The notes under the pieces are model-generated. The model saw nothing but the letters and a program-made list of their open reading frames with translations, was not told the DNA's origin and made no database searches. DNA of 46,000 bases from the NCBI GenBank assembly GCA_020025235.1, contig JAHHSL010000011.1, positions 1-46,000 on the forward strand, read 5' to 3'. The DNA comes from Ruthenibacterium sp. (lineage in GTDB: Bacteria > Bacillota > Clostridia > Oscillospirales > Ruminococcaceae). Shown one piece after another: positions 7,242 through 14,862 of this stretch (positions are counted from its first letter, which is position 1; each line of letters starts with the position of its first letter). Both the position numbers and the translations under genes were made by a program.

Positions 7242-8471
7242 ATGAAAGACATAAGCGCCATATTGCTGGATTTTATGGAGCAGACGCATGCACCCGGCCT
7301 GGGGTGCAAAGAGGTGCTTCTGGCCGCACAATGCGCGTTTCGGCAGCTGGCGGATACGCCGCAGGCATGGGTGTTTCGATTAGAAAGAAACCGGCTTGTG
7401 CCGGTTGACAGGGTGGAAGATTACGACTTAAATCTGAAAGTTGAACAGGAATATTTTGAGGCTTGTCTGATTGAAAATGCAGACAAGCCTGTTTGCGTTT
7501 CTGGATACATCTTTTTCCCGATCCGCACCGGCGGTGGGATGCTGCTGGGCACGGCGGTTTGCAGTGCGGCGGTGCACCTTGATGAAAAGACGGCCTGCGG
7601 CGCGATGCGGCTGGCGAAAGATGCCGGCCTGCGGCTGGAAGCGTGCGAAAACGGAAAGCAGAAAGTGCTGCACGGAAAAAGCACGGCGGCGATCTTATCG
7701 CATGAATTCAAAACCCCGCTTACCATTGCATTCGCTTCGCTGCAGCTGCTGGAAAAAAACATCCGCCGGCAAAGCGGCAGCAAAGCGCCGGCGGAAGAAC
7801 CGGCGCTCAAGTACATCGGATATATCGAACAGAACCTTTACCGTATTCAGGCACTTGCGGAAAATCTTCTGGATGCGGAATACGCGGACGAGCGGGCGCT
7901 GATCAGCGACGAGCGGGAAATCGACCTTGTGCAGAATGTGGAAGAAATCGTGCAGAGCGCCGAGCCTTATGCGGCGATGAATGAGATCTGCATGACATTT
8001 GTGCCGAAAACCGAAAAGCCGTGCCGGATCGTATGTTCCCCGCGCGTGCCGGAACGCATCCTGCTGAATCTGATTTCCAATGCGCTCAAGCACACGCCGA
8101 AGGGCGGGGAGTGCACTATAAAAATAGAGGACGAAGCGGACGGCGTCGTTATCAAGGTGGAAAATGAAGGCGAGCCGATCGCAAAAGAAAATTTTGAACA
8201 TCTGTTTGAACGCTTCTGGCGCGGCAGGGAAGAACGAAACGGTTCAGGGCTTGGCCTGTATCTTTCCAGACGGCTCGCGCAGCTGCAAAAGTGGACGATT
8301 TCCGCCGAAAACCGCGCGGAAGGCGGTGTGCGGTTTGCCCTGCACATCTCGTACGAGCAGGCGTGCGGCAGCGTGGACAGGCTTTCCGGCAGCGCCATTG
8401 CATATCAGGATGATTCCCTGAAAGCAAGGGTGCGGACGGCTCTTTCCGGAGTGAACTTCCCACAAAAGTGA
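7242..8471 (+). CDS. Cytoplasmic sensor histidine kinase
   Basis: A 409-residue protein with no membrane segment or signal peptide. Residues 1-140 form an uncharacterised input region with a GAF-like feel (alternating strands, FFPIRTGGGMLLGTAVC), which I cannot name with certainty. The HisKA dimerisation helix carries H154 in AILSHEFKTPLTIAFASLQL. The ATPase domain has the N box NLISNALKHTPKGG and the G2 box GSGLGLYLSRRLAQL. The protein should autophosphorylate on H154 and pass phosphate to an aspartate. The natural partner is the Spo0A-like regulator encoded 20 bp upstream. A GCGGGAG ribosome site precedes the ATG. The signal sensed must be intracellular or brought by a partner, perhaps the small protein at the head of the unit. 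Confidence 0.9.
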   Translation: MKDISAILLDFMEQTHAPGLGCKEVLLAAQCAFRQLADTPQAWVFRLERNRLVPVDRVEDYDLNLKVEQEYFEACLIENADKPVCVSGYIFFPIRTGGGMLLGTAVCSAAVHLDEKTACGAMRLAKDAGLRLEACENGKQKVLHGKSTAAILSHEFKTPLTIAFASLQLLEKNIRRQSGSKAPAEEPALKYIGYIEQNLYRIQALAENLLDAEYADERALISDEREIDLVQNVEEIVQSAEPYAAMNEICMTFVPKTEKPCRIVCSPRVPERILLNLISNALKHTPKGGECTIKIEDEADGVVIKVENEGEPIAKENFEHLFERFWRGREERNGSGLGLYLSRRLAQLQKWTISAENRAEGGVRFALHISYEQACGSVDRLSGSAIAYQDDSLKARVRTALSGVNFPQK

Positions 8472-8481
8472 TTCGGAAACC

Positions 8482-8510
8482 TTTACTTTGAGTTTGAAAT
8501 CATGTAAAAT
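8482..8510 (+). promoter_or_regulatory. Promoter of the pyrH operon
   Basis: TTTACT (8482-8487), a 17-bp spacer and TAAAAT (8505-8510) lie 38 bp before the pyrH ATG. The kinase gene upstream has no visible terminator, so read-through is also possible. Confidence 0.5.
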
Positions 8511-8548
8511 AAATATTAAATTGAAAATAGTTTTGATGAGGTGCAGTT

Positions 8549-9259
8549 ATGGCAATCAAATATAAACGTATTTTGCTCAAACTCAGCGGCGAAGCGCTGT
8601 CGGGGAACAAGGGCTTCGGCCTTGATGTCGAAACGATCCAGAATATTTGCACGGGAATCAAAAGTGCATATGACCTCGGTGCCGAGATCGGCATCGTTGT
8701 CGGCGGCGGCAACTTCTGGCGCGGCCGTTCCAGCGGCGAAATGGAGCGCACGCGCGCAGACCATATCGGCATGCTTGCAACTGCAATGAACGCACTTGCC
8801 GTTGCGGATGCACTGGAAAATCTGGGCGTGGAGGTGCGCGTTCAGACGGCGCTTTCCATGCAGCAGGTGGCGGAACCCTATATCCGCAACCGTGCGATCC
8901 GTCATCTGGAAAAGGGCCGTGTCGTGATCTTTGCATGCGGCACAGGCAACCCGTTCTTCTCGACGGATACGGCATCGGCGCTGCGTGCGGCGGAAATCAA
9001 TGCGGACGTCATCTTCAAAGCGACCATGGTCGACGGTGTTTATGACAAGGACCCGAAAAAGTTTGCGGATGCGCGCAAGTACGACGAACTGACGTTCAGC
9101 CAGGTTCTGGCGGATAAGCTGGCCGTTATGGACAGCACGGCGGCAACCATGTGCCGTGACAACAATCTGCCGATCCTTGTGTTTGACATCCTGCATCCCG
9201 AAAATATTGCAAAAGCGGTGGCGGGTGAGTCCATCGGCACTCTCGTAAGCGAGAAATAA
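8549..9259 (+). CDS. pyrH: Uridylate (UMP) kinase
   Basis: A 236-residue member of the bacterial UMP kinase family, which phosphorylates UMP to UDP with ATP and is allosterically controlled by GTP and UTP. The signatures are KRILLKLSGEAL at the N-terminus, the glycine loop GIVVGGGNFWRG, the MSQ-like helix TALSMQQVAEPY, FACGTGNPFFSTDTASALRA and FKATMVDGVYDKDPKK. Length is normal. A GAGGTG ribosome site precedes the ATG. It heads the frr-uppS-cdsA-dxr-rseP-ispG-polC block. The usual rpsB-tsf pair is not upstream; a histidine kinase is there instead. Confidence 0.97.
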   Translation: MAIKYKRILLKLSGEALSGNKGFGLDVETIQNICTGIKSAYDLGAEIGIVVGGGNFWRGRSSGEMERTRADHIGMLATAMNALAVADALENLGVEVRVQTALSMQQVAEPYIRNRAIRHLEKGRVVIFACGTGNPFFSTDTASALRAAEINADVIFKATMVDGVYDKDPKKFADARKYDELTFSQVLADKLAVMDSTAATMCRDNNLPILVFDILHPENIAKAVAGESIGTLVSEK

Positions 9260-9276
9260 TAAAGGAGAGACGATTT

Positions 9277-9831
9277 ATGAGCGCAGATACAAAAATTTAT
9301 GAAGACAAAATGGAAGGCGTCATCAACCATCTCGTAAAAGAGCATGCGACGATCCGCGCAGGGCGTGCAAACCCGGCGATCCTCGATCATGTAACGGTCG
9401 ATTATTACGGAACGCCGACGCCGATCAATCAGGTTGCAGCAGTCAGCGTTGCTGAAGCGCGCGTGCTGACCATCAGCCCGTGGGATGCATCCATGATGCA
9501 TCTGATCGAAAAGGCGGTCCTGACGTCGGATATCGGCATCAACCCGACAAACGACGGACGTGTGATGCGCCTTGTGTTCCCGGCACCGACGGAAGAACGC
9601 CGCAAGCAGCTGGCGAAGGATGCGCAGCATATGGGCGAAGAAGCGAAGGTCGCCGTGCGCAATATCCGCCGCGACGCGCTGGATAAGTTCAAGGCGCGCA
9701 AAAAAGCAAGCGAGATCACCGAAGATGATCTGAAAGTGCTTGAAAATGAAATGCAGAAGATTACCGATAAGTATACAAAGGAAATCGATAAGATCTGCGA
9801 GGCAAAGAACAAGGAAATCATGGAGATCTGA
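9277..9831 (+). CDS. frr: Ribosome recycling factor
   Basis: A 184-residue protein of usual length. Together with EF-G it splits the post-termination ribosome into subunits. The family phrases are visible: KEHATIRAGRANPAILDHV, VDYYGTPTPINQVAAVS, ISPWDASMMHLIEKA, INPTNDGRVMRLVFPAPTEE and, in the three-helix bundle, VAVRNIRRDALDKFKARKK. It starts 17 bp after pyrH with a strong AAAGGAGAG ribosome site. The pyrH-frr pairing is conserved across bacteria. Confidence 0.97.
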   Translation: MSADTKIYEDKMEGVINHLVKEHATIRAGRANPAILDHVTVDYYGTPTPINQVAAVSVAEARVLTISPWDASMMHLIEKAVLTSDIGINPTNDGRVMRLVFPAPTEERRKQLAKDAQHMGEEAKVAVRNIRRDALDKFKARKKASEITEDDLKVLENEMQKITDKYTKEIDKICEAKNKEIMEI

Positions 9832-9868
9832 CGGCAGCCGCTTTTGCGGAGGCTTCATGGTTGGATTT

Positions 9869-9902
9869 GTGCCGCGCGGTATCCCGCGCGGCACTTGCTT
9901 TT
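9869..9902 (+). terminator. GC-rich hairpin between frr and uppS
   Basis: GTGCCGCGCGG and CCGCGCGGCAC form a perfect 11-bp stem with a TATC loop, followed by TTGCTTTT. The T-tract is broken, so it may act as a partial terminator or attenuator that lowers transcription into uppS and beyond. No separate promoter before uppS was recognised. Confidence 0.65.
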
Positions 9903-9919
9903 GAAAAGGAGTTTAAGCT

Positions 9920-10633
9920 ATGGCACATGAACCGGGCTTTGCAAAGGGTCTGAGCATCGGCATCATCATGGATGGAAACGGCCGCTGGGCAAAAAAACGC
10001 GGCCTGCCGCGCACGGCAGGGCATAAAAAAGGCGCAGAGGTATTCCGTGATATCATCAAATACTGCAATGAACTGGAGATCGCAAGCGTTACCTTTTATG
10101 CGTTTTCCACCGAAAACTGGTCCCGTCCGCTGGAAGAAGTGAACGGCATCATGAAGCTGTTCGGGGAATACCTCATCATGGCATACGATTACGAGAAGGA
10201 AAACAACCGTGTTGTATTCATGGGTGACCGCACGGCGCTTTCCCCGAAATATCAGGCGCAGATGAATGATATCGAGGAGAAAACCAAAAACAATACCGGC
10301 ACGGTGCTGAACGTTGCCGTGAACTACGGCGGACGGCAGGAGATCGTGCGCGGCATGCAGATCCTTGCGCAGCGCGTGAAGGAAGGCACGCTGGAACCGG
10401 AACAGATCACGACGGAAATGGTTTCGGATGTGATGTACACGGCGGGACAGAAAGACCCGGATTTCATCCTTCGGCCGAGCGGAGAGCACCGTCTTTCCAA
10501 TTTTATGCTGTGGCAGGCGTCCTATGCGGAATTTGTCGATATGGATGTTCTGTGGCCGGATTTTACGCGCGGCGATCTGGACCGTGCAATCGAAGAATAT
10601 AATACACGCAGCCGCCGTTTCGGCGGAATTTAA
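9920..10633 (+). CDS. uppS: Isoprenyl transferase (undecaprenyl diphosphate synthase)
   Basis: A 237-residue cis-prenyltransferase. It condenses isopentenyl diphosphate units onto farnesyl diphosphate to make the C55 carrier lipid for peptidoglycan and other wall polymers. The catalytic aspartate D18 sits in IIMDGNGRWAKKRG. The other signatures are TFYAFSTENWSRP and the C-terminal diphosphate-binding RPSGEHRLSNFMLWQASYAEF. Downstream genes dxr and ispG supply its substrate precursor by the MEP pathway, so the operon joins supply and use. An AAAAGGAG ribosome site lies before the ATG. Confidence 0.96.
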   Translation: MAHEPGFAKGLSIGIIMDGNGRWAKKRGLPRTAGHKKGAEVFRDIIKYCNELEIASVTFYAFSTENWSRPLEEVNGIMKLFGEYLIMAYDYEKENNRVVFMGDRTALSPKYQAQMNDIEEKTKNNTGTVLNVAVNYGGRQEIVRGMQILAQRVKEGTLEPEQITTEMVSDVMYTAGQKDPDFILRPSGEHRLSNFMLWQASYAEFVDMDVLWPDFTRGDLDRAIEEYNTRSRRFGGI

Positions 10634-10654
10634 GGGTGGAAAGGCCTGAATCAG

Positions 10655-11518
10655 ATGAAAACAAGAATCATTACGGCACTTGTCGGACTGCCGATCCTTT
10701 TTGCGGTTATGGCACTGTTCAATACGATCGTATTCAATATTGCAATTGCGGCACTGTGCCTGATCGCGGTACACGAGGTATTCAACGCATTTCAGTTTGA
10801 AAAGCAGAATTATGTTTACTGGGGCTTTGTTCCGTACATCCTTTTACTGATGAGCGGGAACACCGCACTTGTTAAAATGTGCATCATGCCCGCAACCTAT
10901 CTGCTGATGCTGTACCTTGCACTTTGCCTGATAGCCAATTCGCAGAAGCTTTCTGCGGCAAAGCTGGGCGGCATGGTTGCGTTTTCGGGCGTTATCATTA
11001 TTTGCTTTTCGTCGATCATTGCGCTGAAATGCCTTCTTCCGCGTGCGGAATACGGCTATGATGCGCTGTACTTCGTGTTCCTGATCCTTGGTTTTGCATG
11101 GGGCGGGGACACCGCGGCATACTTTACAGGACGCGCATTCGGCAAGCATAAGCTGGCGCCGGTCGTCAGCCCGAACAAGACGGTGGAAGGCGCCGTGGGC
11201 GGCGTGTTCGGCAGCATGCTGCTGGGCATCATCGTCACCGCGTGCTACACGGCAATTCACAAAACGCTGTTTGGCATGCCTGCTTCGGAAATCAGCTGGA
11301 AATATTATCTGATCGTCGCACTGGTCGGCGGCGTGGGTTCGCTGCTGGGCATTGCAGGGGATCTTTTTGCCTCTGTCATCAAGCGCCAGTGCGGCATCAA
11401 GGATTACGGCACGATCTTCCCCGGCCACGGCGGCATCATGGATCGGTTTGACAGTGTGCAGTTCATTGCCCCGCTGGTTGCCATGTCTGTGGCGGCGGGC
11501 ATGCAGTATTTTGCCTGA
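10655..11518 (+). CDS. cdsA: Phosphatidate cytidylyltransferase (CDP-diglyceride synthase)
   Basis: A 287-residue multi-pass membrane enzyme. It converts phosphatidic acid and CTP to CDP-diacylglycerol, the branch point of phospholipid synthesis. The C-terminal family signature is clear: FASVIKRQCGIKDYGTIFPG, then HGGIMDRFDS, with the metal-binding acidic residues. An earlier GDTAAYFTGRAFGKHKLAP segment is also typical. About eight hydrophobic stretches are visible. It lies 21 bp after uppS, in the order common to Firmicutes. Confidence 0.95.
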   Translation: MKTRIITALVGLPILFAVMALFNTIVFNIAIAALCLIAVHEVFNAFQFEKQNYVYWGFVPYILLLMSGNTALVKMCIMPATYLLMLYLALCLIANSQKLSAAKLGGMVAFSGVIIICFSSIIALKCLLPRAEYGYDALYFVFLILGFAWGGDTAAYFTGRAFGKHKLAPVVSPNKTVEGAVGGVFGSMLLGIIVTACYTAIHKTLFGMPASEISWKYYLIVALVGGVGSLLGIAGDLFASVIKRQCGIKDYGTIFPGHGGIMDRFDSVQFIAPLVAMSVAAGMQYFA

Positions 11519-11545
11519 TAACAAAAAGAAAACGGAGTGAGCACT

Positions 11546-12697
11546 ATGAGAAAACAAATTACGATTTTGGGTTCTACAGGCTCGATCGGAACGCAGAGCC
11601 TTGATGTTGTGCGCGCACAGGGATACAGCGTATTCGGCCTTGCGGCACATTCCAATACCGAACTGCTGATGCAGCAGATCGCACAATTCCACCCGAAATT
11701 CGTCGCGGTGGTGGACGATGCGGCGGCAGACCGCCTTGTGCGGGAATTGCAGGGAATGAGCCATGCTCCGATCCTGCTGCGCGGCAAAGAAGGGCTTGTG
11801 AACCTTGCCGCCATGGAAGAATCCGATATCGTGCTCAACGCAGTGGTCGGCATTGCAGGTCTGCCGGCAACGCTTGCCGCGATCGAAAACGGGAACGATG
11901 TGGCGCTGGCGAATAAGGAAAGCCTTGTCACCGGCGGTCATCTTGTGACAAAAGCAGTGGAAGAATACGGCGTAAAGCTTTTGCCGGTCGACAGCGAACA
12001 TTCCGCGATCTTCCAGTGCCTGCAGGACCCGTATTCGGCAAAAAGCCTCAAGAAGATTCTGCTGACGGCTTCCGGCGGCCCGTTCTTCGGCAAGACAAGA
12101 CAGGAACTGGAGCATGTCACCAAGCAGGACGCGCTGCGGCATCCGAACTGGAGCATGGGCAGCAAGATCACAATTGATTCCGCCACGCTGATGAACAAGG
12201 GGCTGGAACTGATCGAAGCCGTGTGGCTGTTCGGGCTTCCGGCAAAGGACATCGAAATCGTGGTGCAGCGCCAGAGCATCATCCATTCCATGGTGCAGTT
12301 CAGCGATAACTCGATTCTGGCGCAGCTGGGCGTGCCCGATATGCGCATCCCCATTCAGTATGCGCTGACATGGCCGGAGCGCTGCCCCGGCCCCGCGCCT
12401 GAACTTGATTTTTCGCTTTTGCAGAGCATCACGTTCGACAAAGCGGACGAAGAGACGTTCCGCTGCCTTGCGGCGTGCAAACGGGCAATCGAAACCGGCG
12501 GCCTTGCGCCGTGTGCCGCAAACGGTGCCAACGAAGAAGCCGTGCGTCTGTTCTTGGAGGATAAGATCCCGTTCCTCAAGATCGGCGAGCTTGTCGAGGG
12601 TGTGCTGGAAAGCGATTCGTTCGGCGGCGATTATTCGGTGGAAAATGTATATGAATGTGATGCGGCAGCGCGCGCATATGTTTTAGAGCACGCGTAA
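11546..12697 (+). CDS. dxr: 1-deoxy-D-xylulose 5-phosphate reductoisomerase
   Basis: A 383-residue enzyme making 2-C-methyl-D-erythritol 4-phosphate with NADPH, the first committed step of the MEP isoprenoid pathway. The NADPH loop GSTGSIGTQS covers residues 9-18. LANKESLVTGG, DSEHSAIFQCL, TASGGPF and HPNWSMGSKITIDSATLMNK are the metal and substrate motifs. I chose the ATG at 11546 because GGAG lies 8 nt upstream; a GTG nine bases earlier overlaps that ribosome site. The pathway partner ispG follows two genes later. Confidence 0.96.
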   Translation: MRKQITILGSTGSIGTQSLDVVRAQGYSVFGLAAHSNTELLMQQIAQFHPKFVAVVDDAAADRLVRELQGMSHAPILLRGKEGLVNLAAMEESDIVLNAVVGIAGLPATLAAIENGNDVALANKESLVTGGHLVTKAVEEYGVKLLPVDSEHSAIFQCLQDPYSAKSLKKILLTASGGPFFGKTRQELEHVTKQDALRHPNWSMGSKITIDSATLMNKGLELIEAVWLFGLPAKDIEIVVQRQSIIHSMVQFSDNSILAQLGVPDMRIPIQYALTWPERCPGPAPELDFSLLQSITFDKADEETFRCLAACKRAIETGGLAPCAANGANEEAVRLFLEDKIPFLKIGELVEGVLESDSFGGDYSVENVYECDAAARAYVLEHA

Positions 12698-12742
12698 AAA
12701 CCGATATGTGCAAATCAACAAAGAATTAAGGTAGGGCAAAGC

Positions 12743-13795
12743 ATGGCATCTTTTTTAGGAACGGCGGGTTCGGTCTTGCTGACGGTGCTGTCGTCAGTAT
12801 TCGTTTTCGGCCTTGTTATTTTTATCCATGAACTGGGGCATTTTATCGCCGCCAAGACAGGCGGGATCACCGTGGATGAATTTGCGCTCGGCATGGGGCC
12901 GACGATCTTCCGCTTTGAACGGGGCGGCACGCAGTATGCGCTGCGTCTGCTGCCGATCGGCGGGTTTGTCAGCATGGAAGGCGAGGACGAAGAAAGCGAC
13001 GCGGAAGGCTCGTTCAGCAAAGCAAGCATCGGCAGACGCATCCTCGTAACGGTTGCGGGCGCTGCGATGAATCTGCTTTTGGGCTTTCTTGTCCTGGTCG
13101 GCATCGTGTGTTCACAGCCGATGATCGGGACGCGTACCGTCGCACAGTTTTACGAAGGTGCTTCCACGCAGGCTTCGGGTCTGCAGGTGGGGGATACGAT
13201 CACGGCGGTAAACGGCAGACGCTGCTTTATCGCGAATGATATCATCTATGAGTTTGCCCGCACCCAGCAGGGAAAGGCCGACCTGACCGTGCTGCGCAAC
13301 GGCGAAAAAGTGCAGCTGGACGGGGTGCAGTTCGACACCTATGAACAGGACGGCGTCAATCAGCTGGTGATCGACTTTAAGGTCCTGGGCGAAAAGAAAA
13401 CCGTGCTCGGCGTTCTGCATGAAGCGGCAAACTGGACGCTTTCGCTCGGACGCATGGTGTTTTTGAGCCTGAGCGATCTGCTGACGGGACGCATTGCCGT
13501 CAACAGCCTTTCCGGGCCGGTCGGCATCGTTTCGGCTATCAGCGAAGCGTCGCACGCAGGGCTCAAGCCTCTGTTCATGCTGCTTGCGCTGATTACAGTG
13601 AACCTCGGTGTTTTCAATCTGCTGCCGATCCCGGCACTGGACGGCGGACGGCTTGTGTTCCTGCTTTTGGAGGCCGTGCGCGGCAAGCCGGTAAAGCAGA
13701 AGTATGAAATCGTGATCAATGCGGTGGGCTTTGTCCTGCTCATCGGTCTGATGATCTTCGCAACGTTCAATGATGTTACCAAATTGATACAATAA
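12743..13795 (+). CDS. rseP: RIP zinc metalloprotease (site-2 protease)
   Basis: A 350-residue intramembrane protease that cuts membrane-bound anti-sigma factors and remnant signal peptides. The zinc motif HELGH is at residues 29-33 inside the first membrane helix. A PDZ domain (about 125-200) contains ASGLQVGDTITAVNGR. The C-terminal NLLPIPALDGGRLVFLLLE segment supplies the third metal ligand (Asp of LDG). One PDZ domain and about 350 residues are typical for Firmicutes members, called RseP, YluC or RasP. Substrates cannot be deduced here. Confidence 0.95.
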   Translation: MASFLGTAGSVLLTVLSSVFVFGLVIFIHELGHFIAAKTGGITVDEFALGMGPTIFRFERGGTQYALRLLPIGGFVSMEGEDEESDAEGSFSKASIGRRILVTVAGAAMNLLLGFLVLVGIVCSQPMIGTRTVAQFYEGASTQASGLQVGDTITAVNGRRCFIANDIIYEFARTQQGKADLTVLRNGEKVQLDGVQFDTYEQDGVNQLVIDFKVLGEKKTVLGVLHEAANWTLSLGRMVFLSLSDLLTGRIAVNSLSGPVGIVSAISEASHAGLKPLFMLLALITVNLGVFNLLPIPALDGGRLVFLLLEAVRGKPVKQKYEIVINAVGFVLLIGLMIFATFNDVTKLIQ

Positions 13796-13810
13796 AAGAA
13801 AGGCATTACT

Positions 13811-14860
13811 ATGCGCAAAAACACAAGAACCGTAAAAATCGGAAACGTGACGATCGGCGGCGGCAATCCCGTCGCAGTGCAGAGCATGCTCTGCAGACCG
13901 ATCCGCGATATTCCGGCCAATGTGGAACAGGCAAAGCGCCTTGAGGCGGAAGGCTGCCAGATCGTGCGCGTCACGGTGCCGTCCCTTGCCGATGTGCCGG
14001 TGATCACGGCGCTGAAAAACGCGGTTTCCATGCCGGTGGTTGCGGATATCCATTTTGATTATAAGGTCGCGCTGGCATGTGCGGAGGCGGGTGTTGACAA
14101 GATCCGCATCAATCCCGGCAATATCGGGGATGACGACCGCGTGCGTCAGGTGGCGCAGGCGTGCAAAATGCGCAATATCCCCATTCGCATCGGTGTGAAC
14201 GGCGGCAGCCTGGAAAAGGAGATCCTTGCCAAATACGGCCGCGTCACGCCCGAAGCACTGGTGGAAAGTGCGATGTATCACGTCCGCCTTTTGGAGAAGC
14301 ACGATTTCGACGATATCGTCATTTCCATTAAATCCTCGAATGTGCCCATTGTGGTGCAGGCCTACCGCCTTTTGAGCGAAAAGGTCGATTACCCGCTGCA
14401 CGTCGGCGTGACGGAAGCCGGTACATACCGCATGGGTCTGATCAAATCCGGTATGGGCATCGGCACGCTTTTGCTTGATGGCATTGGGGATACCATTCGC
14501 GTTTCGCTTTCGGATGAACCGGAAAAGGAAGTGCGCGCGGGCTTTGACATCCTGCGTGCAGCCGGCCATTTTGTGCCGGGGCCGGAAGTCATCAGCTGCC
14601 CGACCTGCGGACGCACGAGCATCAATGTCGCACAGATCGCATCCGAAGTGGAAGAACGTCTGCGCGGCTGCAACAAGCCGATCAAGGTGGCTGTCATGGG
14701 CTGCATCGTAAACGGCCCGGGCGAAGCAAAGGAAGCCGATATCGGCATTGCGGGCGGCAAGGACTGCGCAATGCTGTTTATCAAGGGACAGCAGATCCGC
14801 ATGCTGCGCGGCAACATTGTGGACGAGCTGTGTGATGAAATCAACCGTCTGGTGCTCTGA
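13811..14860 (+). CDS. ispG: 4-hydroxy-3-methylbut-2-enyl diphosphate synthase
   Basis: A 349-residue iron-sulfur enzyme of the MEP pathway that converts MEcPP to HMBPP. The start KIGNVTIGGGNPVAVQSM is the family N-terminus of the TIM-barrel domain. The [4Fe-4S] ligands are visible in ISCPTCGRTSINV and VMGCIVNGPGEAKEADIGIA. The length matches the short bacterial form. It follows rseP after 15 bp, and its stop is only 2 bp from polC. Confidence 0.96.
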   Translation: MRKNTRTVKIGNVTIGGGNPVAVQSMLCRPIRDIPANVEQAKRLEAEGCQIVRVTVPSLADVPVITALKNAVSMPVVADIHFDYKVALACAEAGVDKIRINPGNIGDDDRVRQVAQACKMRNIPIRIGVNGGSLEKEILAKYGRVTPEALVESAMYHVRLLEKHDFDDIVISIKSSNVPIVVQAYRLLSEKVDYPLHVGVTEAGTYRMGLIKSGMGIGTLLLDGIGDTIRVSLSDEPEKEVRAGFDILRAAGHFVPGPEVISCPTCGRTSINVAQIASEVEERLRGCNKPIKVAVMGCIVNGPGEAKEADIGIAGGKDCAMLFIKGQQIRMLRGNIVDELCDEINRLVL

Positions 14861-14862
14861 TT

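Noticed and set aside
10844..12286. 480-residue minus-strand frame opposite cdsA and dxr
   Set aside because: It crosses two well-conserved plus-strand genes and their junction, has no motif, and is rich in His, Arg and Gln as expected of an antisense frame.
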